From Alitta virens (taxonomy: Eukaryota; Annelida; Polychaeta; Phyllodocida; Nereididae): DNA of 64,000 nt. The stretch is taken from assembly GCA_932294295.1 (NCBI GenBank), contig OW028573.1:14466155-14530154 (forward strand), given 5' to 3'. The translations under genes and the position numbers were made by a program. Positions 1-15,100 of this stretch are shown one piece after another. The notes beneath the pieces are model-generated. The model worked only from the letters and a program-made list of their open reading frames with translations. It was not told where the DNA came from and searched no databases. Position 1 is the stretch's first letter; each line of letters starts with the position of its first letter.

Positions 1-3000
1 CACTAATTCTGAGAGGGTGGGCTCCTGGGGTGTGCGTTGCCTCAAAGGGTTGTGCAGAAACTCCTAGGGTTAAATGGGGTCGTACCCCAGATGCAAAGTC
101 ACAAATGTAAAAGGGTACTTTCATTTGAGATATCCTACATCCATGTCGAAAGCTTTCATTCACTTCACTATTGGTGTCGTGGTTACCTCAATTGGGCTAT
201 TTGCAATAAACCAACACAATAATGTATACAAAGATACATAATACAGCTGTATCAGGAATGCAAATCCCCAAGATTAATGCATTGGGGTATGACACATCAC
301 ATCCAGGCACAAGGGATGCTGTACGGATCCTATTAATTCGGTAATGCACCCATTTAATCCTTCTCACGACAACCTGTCATAAATTAAGGTCAAGAGATGC
401 TCTTTGAAGAACGCCAAGGGGACACATAGCGAGTCCAGTCATGGGGACAAAAAGGAATCTTGGGGAGGAGTCTGCAAAGAAATTGTTGACAAAGACAGTC
501 AAGATCAGTCGAAGAACCAGCAGCAAACGGAGGAAACCAGAGATTTATAGGCAAAGCAAAGGTCAATGAGAGGACAGAGAAATTCTATGGGGGCCAGGGG
601 GTCCTGGGAGGGACACCATCACAGCAATATCTCTAATGCAAGGGGTACAGTTGTGTAGACGAAGCCCGAGCAGCCCCTACCCTGTTGGTAGAGGCCAGCA
701 CCCTGCTATTGATTTCTTGCATCAGTCTTGCATATATACGCCGAAGAGCCAGGCTCCCAGCTACAGCCCCGGTCACTTGAACACGCATACTCCTATCATT
801 TTATATAATGGTCCAAAATGGCGGCGTTCAGGGTCTGCATCCAGCACCAAATGCCTCCATGAATATCTGAATAATAGCACGGGAGCATTTGGATGCTAAA
901 CAGACGCTTCTATGTATACTGTCTTTCTACAATACAAGCGCTTTGTGTTTTTTTTTGTGGGATTTTGTATGAAAAAAAATACTTTGTACACTTTTGTAGG
1001 GGCTTTTGTTTTTCGTTTATTGTAACTAAATAACTTTCATGAAGTTGGTGCTTGCCAGCTAGCCTTGAAGCTGCTGCTATTGAAATTCAAATCAAGCCAA
1101 GGCGCCCGTTGGGTCGGTGAATTTGTGCTAAATATAGCGTGTGCTGCAAGGGCAGAGAAAACCCTTATAGATCACCTTGTTCTCCTTGTGTCATTGCAGA
1201 TTATTCCGGCGGCCCACAGACACATGAGGTAATTTACAAATGAAGGGTGGCTCGGCCCCAATGACTTGTAGCACGCAGATGGGGAGGTGTCATGTGGTGT
1301 CAACGCTATCACACAGGATCACCCGGGGCCACTGTGTATCTTGTATTGTCACGCCCGGGGCAATAGCATTTGCCAATGCCTCTATTTCCCCTTACATGCA
1401 TTCACATTGACCTGACCCTTTGTACCTACAACAACCTTTCCTCATGTAAAATTCGTTACATCCTGTATTATTCTACATACCCTTTCTATTCTGAGGTGAC
1501 CTGGGAGATGTTCTCAGGTGTAATGGTGTCCCCGCAACTCCAATTAATCAAAGCTTGCCTATTAGTTTGGCATGGAGACAACTGACAGCATAATTTTGAA
1601 GAGCACCCACCCAACAACACATGCACACGGCCTAAAGGTTAGCGATCAATAACTTTGCCTGCGACTCAAAAGCGCCGCTGGCCGAAAAAAAAAACCTACA
1701 ACCTTGAATTGAGTAGAGTTTACAGTTTCATTCGATGCAGAATAGCATGCATTGTGTGGACTAGAGTGTCATTGCTTCACTTACAAGTAATTTAGTGCCC
1801 CGCATTTCTAACGGAGTCTAATGGCCTTGTAAATAGATATGTTGTGATGATATAGTGATAGGAAACATGACATTCCTGGGGATGTCTAATTTGATTCAAT
1901 TTGACAATAACTGTGCAATGCTGACGATCAACTTTGCTTCAGAAACTGGACTTTATAATAGATAATACCAATCAGTGTTCTATCACTTGAAACTAGTTCA
2001 TGTTCAGTCTTTCGGTCAGATTAGAGACCATTTTCATAGTGGAAATTCACAGAACCGTTCCAAAACTATGATCTCCTTATGCTCTACGACAACATGCATA
2101 CAATAACTCTTCACCGGTGCTTGAAAAAGCATAGTTTCAAATGTCGTAATCAGAGAAAATGGTTGACAATCACTTCCTTTCAAAAACCCTGCAATATATA
2201 CAGCAACAGTTGGGCGATGTACAGCCCAATGCTGAGCCAAGGAATCTTGCCTGCTTGTCTGCTGTACCCTGGGGCACACCCATTTGGGATAACCAACACA
2301 CAGTCCCAAGGATATAGGCGGATAAGCTGCTTCAAGGAAACAGGCTTCTTATGAGGTGGCCAGCCCTTCCTGAGCCGCTAAATATGTACTAAGCACTCAT
2401 GTCATGACTTGTAAGTCCTGTTTCAATGAAGCCTTCCCCTTCTCATGCATTCGTATTAACTATTTCTTGGTTGTAAGATGCATGTGATAAGTTTCCGGGG
2501 AATGTCAAAATGAACCACTCATTACTCAAAATGCAACATATCTTTCAACTGAATGTATCATACAAATTGTCATCATCTATCGCCTTATTTTACCTGACGC
2601 ATATCCTTTATCATAAACGTTCCTATGTATTCATATTGCCTTTTCATACTTATATTGATTAGAACAATCAAAACAACAACGGATGACTGATGTTCAGCTA
2701 AATACTTAAAAACAACAACGTCTAAGTGCACCTGTACTGATCAGGTCAAGTGGTTTGTTTACTTTGCAAATATACCAAGTTATCATAAATATCCGAAAAT
2801 ATACCTTAACACCGATCTGTTATTGACAACATAGGAAAGCCTCCACATGACATTGTATTAAAGTGTTTACTCATTGTTGTGATAAACAGTCCTTAATGAG
2901 CTTGCCAATCCCAAGAGGAATCAAAACATGAACATTCTAGGTCGTATTGATTATCCTTGCAAGTGTTTGTAAATAATATATGCGCCAACATGCTCTACAA

Positions 3001-6000
3001 GGTTATTGCTAGTTTCAGTTGTTAAAATGTAACGATTTAGTTTATGAACGTTGTGACATTATTTTTGAGTTATTAAAACAGTAACTGGCTCTTTCAGACA
3101 TTGAGTCTAGTACTCAAATAACAGTGTGTCATGAAAATAGAGACTTAGAATGTCGTTTGCTCAAAAATCAATCCTCAGGTAATTACCTATTTTATGTGAG
3201 GTTGTTTTCGCGTAGCATGTGATTAATTATACTTCCAAGCTTCTTCGATTAAATATTGTTATGATGTTGTTCATTAAAATAAGCGGGAAACATTTGTATT
3301 TGAAATGAAATACTGAAAATGTTGCCTTTATACTGCAACAATGTTATAATAACAAGTAGGCATACAGGGTTGGTTTGTTGTTCATACATTATATAGAGAA
3401 TGGCATAGTGGCCTTAGCTATTGGTTTCAACATCTCTGCAGCACCTATTTAACGCCTTGGCCCACCAAAGCGTCAGGTGATTGAATTAACAGAATGACTG
3501 TGATGTCGATGATTTAATTGATTGTCAGCTCATTTGTCAGCACGTCAAAGCATCACTCATATCCAAAGAACTATGAAACCTTTGTAAAAGCAAGGACAAG
3601 GGCTTCTAAGAATGAGAAATAGGGACTTTTGGAAGGTTCCGTCTGAATACCAACGACCTCCCTCCAAACCAAAGGATGTAGATGCCTTCATTATCATTTT
3701 CGGCACAAAATCTATACTTTGACATGTCTGATTTCTTAAGGAAAACAACAAAGAAACAACATCAACTGTTGGAGCATGGTCTTAGCTAACACATTGCTTA
3801 TCGACATTGAAATGTCTTGGGTGTTGCATGAAAACCTTGTTCCACTATGCTATGTAGCTACGTAGGTAATCCAGCTCCCGTTTTTCCTAGTCGGTAAACT
3901 TTTCAAGGCTACAAAGCATTTGCTCTATATTTGTAATATATTATTGTCATGAGCATTCAAAATATTTCGTCATCTTCTTTTTGCATATTTTTGTGCTCAT
4001 TTTGGAATGCATATGGAAATCAGTATATTTTGCATGTACAATATAGGCTTATAGGTGTTACTGAAGCAGTAATTATGGTAACAGGGGCCCGCCCTGAAGT
4101 AAACCTGTATTTAGTTTCTTGTCCACATGTGTACAGAACCTTGGCACTCACTGGAAACTGTTATTGCGGATATCACTTTTGATTGGGCACATCTTTGCCT
4201 GCAGGCAGTGTGAGAATCACATCTCGACTTGGCAGAAACGCTAATGGTAAATAATCTGTGATTGTCTTGTGGGGAAGTCAGTTCTCATTTCCGCTAAGAG
4301 CTGTATATCAAAGATGAGACAAGGACTGCCAGTCAGGACAATAGTTAATGAGCCTTAGATGGTGTGATATTAACAACACTCTCTGCTGGTGGCCTTCTTT
4401 CATTACAAACAGATACAACTGGATCTTCCCGTCTTTCTATCAAAGAATATGTCATTTTATCACAGCACTCCTAACTCCACACATAATGCAGATGAGCTGT
4501 GTTTAGCCACAACGCTGTCTGGACTGCATTTGCCATTTACTTTTATATGTGATTCTTTCTGAAGGACCCCACTCTCATCCTATCGACATCAAAGTTCTCA
4601 GATTATATAATTGCAATAACAAAGAGAGAAACCCTTGCAATGAGACTGTGTTCAACCCTTCAGTCGCTAAGCCACTCAACTGGATGATGGTCTCCAAATT
4701 ACAATTGGATCGGGCTTACTATAAGTGAATTGTTTTGGCTTATGGGTGGATCTTTACTATTTTGGCTGGCTAATATAAAACCAAAGAACGTAATATCAGC
4801 GATAAAAAGAAAAGTTAAATACAAAAGTTTAGGTTTCTTTCATGCTCATGAAGCATGTTCTCCACATAGGTTTGAAACACCGATACCAAAAATGCCCTGA
4901 AATACGTCAGTCTTCCAAACTACATCCAAACTCTTCAAATCCTTCCATGCTTAATTCACAAACTTAATCACATATGAAGCAATTACCCGTCGTGGAATCG
5001 AGAGAAACATAGCTCTAATTACTCGTACATGGAAGAAACATCGCCTTAATGATACAAAGAAACCAATGACGCATGCTTACGGGTAGGCTGAAACGTTCAC
5101 TTGGCTTCACTTCCGGAAACGCCACTACTTGCAACCGGAAGTTCCGGCCTGATGCATTGTAGCAATCAGAACATTCCAGGGTGAGAGAAATGTGGGAGGG
5201 TGGAGCAGAGATTGGTGCAATTGGAAAGAGCTTTCTCAAGACAAGAAGCACAGTAACCCCACTGCTGTAGAATGTGGAGTTTGTTGTAAGCGCAGCTGGG
5301 GTGTTAATCAGAACCCATTCACCCCCTGCTAACTGTGATTCATGAGAAATCGAATCGTTTTATGAGACTGCTGCAAGACGAATCACACAAACGATACAAT
5401 TAAGATTGTTTACTGGCAGAAATAGTCACTCGCTACCTGCCTCTTACAGCCATTCAGTATAAGGATGTAGTTATCTTATAATATGTAAGTCATTCTATGG
5501 TGCTTAGAGTATGAACAAAGAGGAAAACAAGGCAATTACGACAACATAGGCATACTGGTGAAGCAGGAGATTAACCATTTTTCACAAAGAAATGAAGTAT
5601 TGCCAATGAGGCAGGCTTGCAAGGAGATATGGCTCAACACAAAGACGTATGGCACATCTGGATGCATGCGTGGAATGTGAACATAAATTTCTGCATCTAG
5701 GTGAGGCAGAACAACAGCCGAGATGAACAAAGGGTTAGGGAGATTGCTGTCTCACCAACATTTATGTGATACTGCCGTTTGTTTCAGCACCTCTGGTTGA
5801 TGAAGCGATGAAAAGCTGTCAGTTTCACTTCCGGATCTGTAAGTTTTTTTGCTTCAACAAAATGGCCACATCCAGATGAGAGATTCGGTTGTTTGCAGCA
5901 CTTAAAAAATACTTTATATTAAAATTTAGGCCTAAAATCCCAAAAGTTCCCCTGAAAAACCCTATAAGTCAAAATTAAGATTTGAACAGACAGCTATGTG

Positions 6001-7072
6001 ATTCATATTGACAGTAGGTATGTCAGAATATAATATTTTAATGATCCTCGTCTAAATCAGAACAGTAAAAAGGGTCGTGTGTGAGATTTAAAAAAAAATC
6101 ATTTTTCTTGTAGAGTATTTCGTGGAGTTAGAAGAGTGTAGATTTCTTTACCAAACAGAACTGGGAACGCATGAGTGGAAGGAGAAAAAAGTGGGAGACA
6201 AGCTGAATGTAGTGAGTTCTTGAGCAAAAGAGGTTAGCTGGTTTCCAAATATAGAAGTTCTGGCAAAGGAATTGCTCTATAGTAACAGAATATTGCTGAA
6301 TCGCAAAAAAGAAAATGTGTGGGACAGGCAGGGGAAAAGAGTGTTTGATGGCCCGAGGATTAGAGGAGCGAATAAATCTGAGCCAGGGAGACAGCTGGAT
6401 GGGACTAATTCTGTAAAGTATATGTACACATCAAAGGAAGAGTAAACTGAGTCATTGTGTTATGAATAATGACACTTTCATTGACGGATTTTGGATATTA
6501 TTGGACCAGTTCTGGTTCTACAAGATTTGCAGAATTTCTGACAATGGTGTGTCTTCAGTGATGACAGCACTTAAAGAGAATTGTGTTGAAGTTTAAAAAT
6601 ATATATATAGCAATGCATGGCATATGAGAAAATTGATTTTCAGCGAATTGATGCGTACCAGTTCAGCAGTGATCATATATTTATTCAGCGACAGTTAGTA
6701 GATATCACTTCTGAAACAGGCGCTATAAAAGTCTATTTATTTTTTATTTTTTGGGTTATGATCTTGCGGCAACGCAAATAAGAGACACAGATTGAAGTAT
6801 ATATCACATTCACGTCTCCGACTGGGTGGCCTACACAGTGATCTCATTTCACTTTGTGTTCATAGCATATGATTGCTGTCGATGGAAAATCCACTGCTGT
6901 GGGTAATCTAGAAAATCCAAATATAACGTGTTCTAGAGGAGGAGAATAGAGTAGATTGTGTTGTGGTGTGCAGGAGTGTGGGGAGATCACCCTAGTCTAG
7001 ATGGGGCGGATTTTTTGGTCGGTTTATCCGCGTTGCGTGTCGGTTGTAGAGAGTCTGGGAGCAGCTTTGAGG

Positions 7073-7166
7073 CAACAGCAACCCAACAGCAGCAACAACA
7101 GCAGCAACAACAGCAGCAACAACAGCCCACAACAACAGCCCACAACAACAGCCCACAACAGCCAGG
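7073..7166. repeat. CAG/CAA-type microsatellite
   Basis: This is a run of mixed CAG, CAA and AAC triplets and a CCCACAACAACAG variant repeated about three times. The open frames across it (polyGln on plus, polyCys on minus) exist only because the repeat lacks stops. Confidence 0.85.
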
Positions 7167-10100
7167 CAGCAGCAACCTACCAATCTTAGACGGTTCTTCT
7201 ATTTTTCCACAGTGCTATTGACGCCAGTGATGCGGCAGGCAGATGGTGAGCTGCTGAAGCAGGACGTCTGCTTTGGATGCCATCCAGAATCCTAGCTAAA
7301 TTGCCACCTGAACCTAGCAGGTTTTACCTAACAGCACATTAGAAGCTGTCGCTGCAGCAAGGAAGTATTGAACAACTCCAGTATGAAGAGGCTGTTTCTG
7401 CTACAGCTATGGCAGCATCCATTGTTTTTGGGAAGTTCATAGTCTCTCAGGTCTCTCAGCACTGGCTTCTGTTGTAGCAGCATTATGTAGACACACACAC
7501 AAAGCCAGTAATATATGGTGTACCTAGGCAAAGCACACACCAGTAGCAGTCTGAAGTGCTTTTTCATTTTGGCGTGTTTTGAATGTGCATGTGGAATTGT
7601 ATTTTCATGGGAGTTATACATAATGCATAAGGTCTGACGGAGAGGTGGATAGATGCATTCACCGAATGGGATGCTGCTGCCTAGACCATCTAACTAGACC
7701 CCAGTTCCCATATAACTCTGCATAAGCCTACGGTGCGAGTGCATGAGGACAGTACTGCGGTGGGCCTTTGTGGGTGTGTGGGAGACACAGGAGGAACATC
7801 AGAGAAGCGCTGACCACTGGCTCTCTTGCAGCTTGACCACTGACCAGTAGCCATGAGCGCTTGCCTCAGACAGGCCAAGGACCATCATTTCGTCCTGTAA
7901 TTGCTAGCCCAACAGGCGGCCACTGCAGCTACTGCAGATTGCTAATGGAACGGCCCGTGGCAGCTTGCGCACACCAGCTCAGCATATAGGAGGCAGGAGC
8001 TAAGATAAGGCGGCCCATACACACTGGATGCTCCCAACCTAAATGCTCTTCTGCATCTCGGTATCTTCTGGGACATGAGAGTGCGGTAGACTCTGACTCC
8101 TGACAGTTCCACAACGCATCAGTGCTTGCTGCTGGACCACTGTTGCATCACTGCTGGGCCACTGTCGGATCCTGCAACTACAGCCTCAATTATTCATAGG
8201 CAAATGGTTTGTTCAATTATTTCCTCTGCCCACTGCACTCGTATGTATCAGCCCAAATGCACTTGCTAGACATGTTCTGTATGTCATGCTGCAGTCCCTC
8301 TTTCCCTGGAGGTTATGCATTTCATTGTATACACGCATGCATGCTTTACCAATTTACCAATCGTAACTAGTTTAATGGCTTGTCCTGTCATGTTCACTGT
8401 TCACTTAGGTGAACTTGAATATTCAATTGCACATCGTTTCTAGATTGCAGTTCACCTTGTTTTAGGACAAACCCGTGGAAAAGTACTGCATGCTGAAACA
8501 AGACTATTAGCATGCATCATTATGTAGAAGCCGAATCCCACAACAGATACTTCCAGCATGCATCTAAGCCACACACTTGGCCTGTGCACTAGACTGGAAT
8601 GCTTTGTTTGAGAGTCTTAAGCTGACAAACCGTTGGGAATGTGACTGAATTACGATGTGAAGTCACTGGTCCAAAATGCAAAGATAAGGAGTGACTGATG
8701 TGACTTGGCTGCTGTAAAAGTGGGCTGTTGCATAAGTGCTTTATTTTCCTAGATCTACACTGTTCAGTAAATCCAAACAAAAGAGAAAAGCTACAGTGAT
8801 AAAAATTTACTGTAGGTAGAACGAAATATGTATATACAGCATTATGATATTATTTGAGATCTCGCGAAATACTGAAAAGATACATGTGCTGAATATTGCA
8901 GCCTGTATATACCAAGACCAGCAAAATACCCACAGCAACATTGGGTCCCATATACAGCGGCAGACACTGCACATTGGGTGGGTCGCTTTGCTGTGGGAAG
9001 GCCCCCACTCCATGTATGTTTTATAGGGACACATGGCTGTTGCCCGTCATTGCCTGGAGAGCCGGGGCTTGGAGATGAGTATGCGTTTAATGATTGCATT
9101 CCGGATTTCCCAGAGCTGACTTGTCATTTGTGCACGTTTTCCGCCCAGTTACATAATGAAAGCAAACGACACAGGTGGCAGCTTTCCAGACTCACTAGCC
9201 TATTCTCCACCACAGCATGCAAAGGTGACACAATTCACCAAAACATCACATGATCCGTGCAAATCTTGGGTGCGTTATCTTCATTACCATCTAAGCCCTT
9301 GTCAGAGCAAAATGCAGATTTATGGACACCAACCACCATCGTTCTTGCCCTTAAAACAATGAGCTGCTTTCATTGGAAAGTAGTCGTTGTGTGGGAATGT
9401 GTGCTCTATGTGTTCCTGGAATTAGCATTTCCATTAAGCAATGACATGAGTTGGTTAGTCAAAATTCACAGTTCGCGGCCTGATTTATCTGGATATTTAT
9501 GAGGAAATCATTTGGCTTGCCTCGCATAAGTTATTGAAAGGGGGATCAATACAATAAAGAGAGCCGTATAGTGATCGTTGTTATAGAGATATTACATATT
9601 CTAGTTAATAGTCTCTTTATTTTCTGTGTTGAACACAAGGCTACTTGAACATATAAACAACAGGTAACAGTTATGGTAAATCTGTCATAATTTGACATAC
9701 ATGCATGATACCTGCCAATATATTTGTCCTTTTCATGTCACGCCTTGACATTAGTGTATACAGCGGCAGCTGCTTGTTTTGATCATAAGTATTAACCCAC
9801 ATTCTTTCAGCCCACTGGTTCGAAGCTGTCTGTTTATCGCCCGTGTTTTGTTTGTATTGATGGCAGAATCTAGTACAATGCCCACACAGCAATATCGATG
9901 CCAGACTGATTTTAGAAAAAAAGAGAAAAGGCTCAGATAATCACGGTTGTCATCGTAAACATGGTTGCATCAATGAAACCAGGACTGCTAGGGTCAGTCG
10001 CCATGAAATTAGCCGCCAGAGTTAGGCTGAATGTAGTTACTGACTGCTAGGTCCCTCTAATCTATGAATAAGTAATACCACGGGCAAATAGCAGAAACCT

Positions 10101-12066
10101 ATTGTTCAAGCAAGCACAGGTGATTTGGGGTCCCTTGGCAGCTTGATATTTCCGCTAGTAATTTTATGAAACAAATCCTATGCTATATACCAACATACTA
10201 TTTACAATACTAACATACTGTTTACAAGACATACTTCAGTAATGGCAATGATTGCTAATGTTTCATCGTCTCACAGAATTAAGAAGAAAGACTTGTGACT
10301 TAATTTGAAAGTTGAGGCGGTAGTTCTAGTGGGTGATTGTCTGTAACACAGTCTAACAAAAATGATCCATATAGCAATAGTAAATCTTTGCTTTCCCTGC
10401 TGATTCTGAACGCACTGTACAACTTAGAATCGTGTGACCCAATACACATATGAACCATTCAGGCAATGACAGTGATGACTCAATCAACATACATAGCAAT
10501 ATACAGGCGTGGGTCATAAGAATAGCAGTCGTCTCGTGCCGCACCGGAGGCAATTACAGTTGCACAATGAAGGCTGAAGGAGGCAGTGGAACGGCGAGTG
10601 CCAGATTGGCTATGGACAAGGTGCTACCTGATCTGCAGTCAGCCCAGCCCTTCTACAGTCTGTTTGGCCTTGATCAACTCCAAGGTGAAATCGTAGCCCG
10701 CCAATCTGCTCTCTGCAGCTCATCAACATGCATCATCCTTTGGCCCCTGCAGCCTCCCTGCTGCCCGTCTATTAATTTTCCATAATTTCACTATTGATTG
10801 AGCTCTGATGTCAGTGAGAATTATGCTTAGGCTTGATCGTATTTGCAATGATCGCCCCGGCTCACCAACAATCAGTGTTTCAATAGATTAGAAATTCAGC
10901 CAATGTTCTTTTTATACTCACCTCTATGGTTGGTGGTTGAACGGCCGTGACTTAAATGGTAAATATACGGTCAGTCTTACTTCTATGTCTCTGTCAAGTA
11001 TCTGAACAACACTGGTATCTGCATCTTCTGCATCTGCAGTTGCTGAATCAGGTAAATGTTTGCCTACATTGGCTTGTTACGTTGATTGGGAGTTTGAGTA
11101 TTTAGATTCTTTAAATTGGCCAAAATCGGGTAATTCCAACTCTTTATGCAAATAGTCAAAACACCACATTCAAGGTTAACCTAGAGATCCGCTATCTTAT
11201 CACTTGAGCTTGAAGTGGCATTTATAGGGCTTTAATATATAAGAAGACAACTGGAACCTGTGCTCAGATTGACATTTTACACCGGACTACCTACCAGACG
11301 TTTAGATTTGCTTGTAATGTTGGTCTTTAAGTATTGTTGACCGCTTTCAAGTTCTCAGGCTTTGCACTGCACTGGGGCAGACACCCAGGCCCCATTTGCT
11401 TAAACTGTTGGTTCATGTCTCTTGTGCACTTGTCAACAGCATCTCAGGTTCCCAGGCCAAGACATTTCAATGACATTGGCTAAATACGCCTGTCATTGAC
11501 CTTTCTGGTAGGAGGGATTGTCTGAATCTTGGGACAAATTTTGCTGCCTTCATGATGATAAGTGGATGTGCTATGAGCCCGTGAGTCAGCAGAGATGCAT
11601 CTTCTTTTTTTCTTCTTTCTCTCTCGAGGATTCTATTCTCCAGATCTGTCTATTATACTCCGATGCACTTAAGAAAGGCATGTCATGCAAAAAGGAAATA
11701 GATGTGGAATATTTAAACAACGTAGAATTCCCTCACATTGTTCTGTCTGTCTTGTTAATCCCACCTTTAACAGTCTAGTCCCTTTTGTGTTTAACCAGCT
11801 GGTGCCAATTAATTAAAAGTTGAAAAGATCTGCTTTAATTATTCATAGATAAGTATACGACAAAAGTAGATGCAGCTGTAGTGCCTGATTTATTAACATT
11901 ATGAAAACGTCTTATTGGCGATAACTTTACCTCTCACAACTTGCCAATAATCCAGTGCACTAAGTTCTGCCGGGATGTTATGATCTTTGGCCAATACCTG
12001 TCAAGCCATCATGACCGTCCTGTGGCTATTTTTAGCTAGTAGGACATGCAATATTTTCAGCTGCCG

Positions 12067-12110
12067 CAACAATAACAGCAGCTGCAGCAGCAGCAACAGC
12101 AGCTGCATCT
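12067..12110. repeat. CAG-rich microsatellite
   Basis: Interrupted AAC/CAG triplet repeat with two internal CAGCTG words. No coding context is visible. Confidence 0.75.
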
Positions 12111-15100
12111 GTGAGGTTTGGTGCGAAATGACCAGGGTCCTTTTAATTATATTGAGATGGAAGGGAGAAAAGAGTTGGTCAGTTTCATAATGACGTTTCA
12201 CTCCCACCCAGCCTCGTACAATGAAGCAACATGGCGGCAAGCCAAGTGCGATCGATACTCAGCCTCGGTTTATCAGGAGCAATGCAAACAGAAAAGACGG
12301 AAATGCAGCTAGCCAGCAGCCTTTGGTAGCCAGCAACTTGTAGCCAACATGCTTCTCCTTTGCATGAAGCAAATCGGCAGTTGGCAAAGCCAGAGGTTTT
12401 ATCTAATCACAAATATTAAGGAACTAATTAAGCGGAAGAGTGCTGTATGCTCTTTGCCCTTCAGGGGGCTCCAACAGAAGGGATGTACTCCAGGTCATCC
12501 AACTTTTATTTCACCCTCAATCTATCTGACATGAAAATACTCAGCCATGCTACTATTTAGCCATTACAGATTAAATGCTGAACAAAGAGAGAGTGAGTAA
12601 TCAGATGATGAAATTTTATGATCTCTGTAATCTGAAACTTTTTATTTTTCATCTTTTGATTTGATAAGACACGATTATCGGGCATGATTTGAACACGATA
12701 GCTTCTTCGTGTCGTGATGGGATAATCGTCGCTGTATGGAGAAAACAGATGGATAGCTTTTTGAAAAAGAAAAAAGAAAGAAAGACAGGTTAACAAATCA
12801 TTTTTAACAATAAAGGGTAAGGACCAGCAAAGAAAATGCAGAGATAAAAGCTTTTAACATGGCAGGTTTCAGGTAGAAGAATCACGTTTCATCCTTCAAT
12901 AAATCATTTTCTGAAGACAAGTTAGGCATGTTGTGCTCAACTCAGAAACTGTTGCTCTTTCACTGAATCTATTCTGCAGCAGATAGAGTCGTCCTTATGT
13001 CTGCTGGGGTACTGTGAAAGATGTAGTGCAGAACCTGTCTCAGTTTTAACGGAGCCTCTCTGACAATACGCCAGTAAAAAGAAGAGTCAATATTGGCCGG
13101 AGAAACACGGGAATACCACGAAGTCAATTCAGGGTATTTTTGTGCAGACTGTGGCCGATGGCCAGTTGTGGTCAGGCTGCAAAAAAAACCCCTAAAGGTC
13201 ACCTTCAAATGATATGTGGGACAAATAGAATCTGTGTGTTTACAATTAGCTCAATTTATGAAGGACAGTTTATGGAGTAAAAATGTATCCTCAAAGTCAT
13301 TAATAAAGATATTGCTAATACCAATACACCTACAAGATGATACACTGGAGTGGTCAATGAATCATTCGTTGGTCAGTGGTCCCTGCTGCTGAGCAAATTG
13401 ATCATTCTAAATATTCTGGGATGGTAAAAGCATTATTGGGCCCTACACATCAATCTTTACGTACATGGACAACACTGCCATACAGACCCACAACCCAAAT
13501 TGCCTGAGTTGTATGGTTTCAATCAAGGCCCTCAGAAATCGTTGGCCTTTCCATCAAACATGTTCCATAGATTTGAGAGGCTGGCTAATTGATTATCGGC
13601 TGATAGATCGAAGCAGGCGTGATGCTTGTGGTCACTTGTTGGCCAACATCTTGACCAATTCCAATACGAATTACACACACAACTACACCAGTAGCCCAAA
13701 GTAAGACCCACTTCAAACTATGCAATTTTACCTACGATTAAACCAGCAATGTTTTAACAGCAATTACTGGTCAATTGGCTAATTGTGTGAACAGTTTGGT
13801 AAGTAAAAATAAACTTGAAAGAATAGCAATATTGCTGAAAACTATTCAGTTTTCGAAACGATCTGCAAAAATTGTTTTGTGTGATCATATGTTGCCCCAT
13901 GAGTTTATGTGATTCTGATGATTTACATCCACGTAATTGTAAATTAAGTGCTATTACACATGCAATAACATCTGATCGTCCATTAATTTGACTCTCAACA
14001 AATCCAGCATTGCTTACATTATGAGCGGAACCCATCAATATTGTTATAATATTTGAGTGTTTTGGGAATATTCAAATAGTCTGTTTAATGTTGCTGTTGG
14101 AGATGGGCGAGCTAGCATTTTTATATTGGATTTGATTCTGCCTCTCAGGCCAGGATTGCTTTTACTCGGTGTCATCTTTCTTTACTCGAGCCAGTCATGA
14201 TAGGAAAGAGATTGAGCACCGTTCCAGTCATCCTGGGCCCATCCTAGAAGATGCCTTAACGTAATATTTGTAGAGTTTGCTGAGGATTTATGGGAATTTT
14301 ATGACCACCTGTATACACTAGGGTAGTGGCTAGGACCTGTCAGGCAGGCTGAGACAGACAAGGATGAGAAGCACCTAAGCCAGGAAAACCAATGAACCAA
14401 GATAAGAGAGCAGACTGGCTGATATGGCATAAAACATAATTGAAATGCATAGCCACATCTGTCTATCTGACTGCCATACAACAGGGTCCCAGGGCTGAAT
14501 ATATGAATATCTCAAACAATCCCATTGTTGTCAGTTGGCTGATACTTGTAAAGAGGCAATATAGGGGGACAATTGACTCCCACGTCTCAATATAAATATT
14601 GTCAGGTTTCATTATTAAACAGATGCTTTGCTTACGGTAATATGATGCTGACATTAATCACAACAAAATATGAAAATGATGCCCATCAGGGTGAACGAAC
14701 TTTCTATGACAGTTATTCCTCCTACGATATTTGGGCTGGGATGTGAGTGGTTCTCAAAACCTTGTCAATGTTTACAAAAGGCAGTATGAGGACATGATGA
14801 GTTTTCTACTTTTCTAATCTTTGTGTGCAGTCTAAGGACTCGTAGTTGCATGCAGTGGGACAAATATAGCCAAGCAAGCATGGCGCTCATTTGCGTCCGA
14901 GTTCGCAGAAAGAGAGCCACGCAGCAGTCTTTATCTTTTTTCGTGGGATTATATGTGCACGCAGTCTTATAAAAAGCCTTCCTACCGACCTGAATCTATT
15001 TTGTACTGAAAAATAATGAGTGCACACACTATCGTTAATCTTGGCATGTTGTTATTTTTCAATATTCATCATTTTTATGCAGTGAATCGGCAACTTCAAC

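Noticed and set aside
6958..7221. PolyGln open frame (87 codons) and its polyCys antisense frames
   Set aside because: They follow from a CAG/CAA microsatellite. There is no start context, domain or splice structure.
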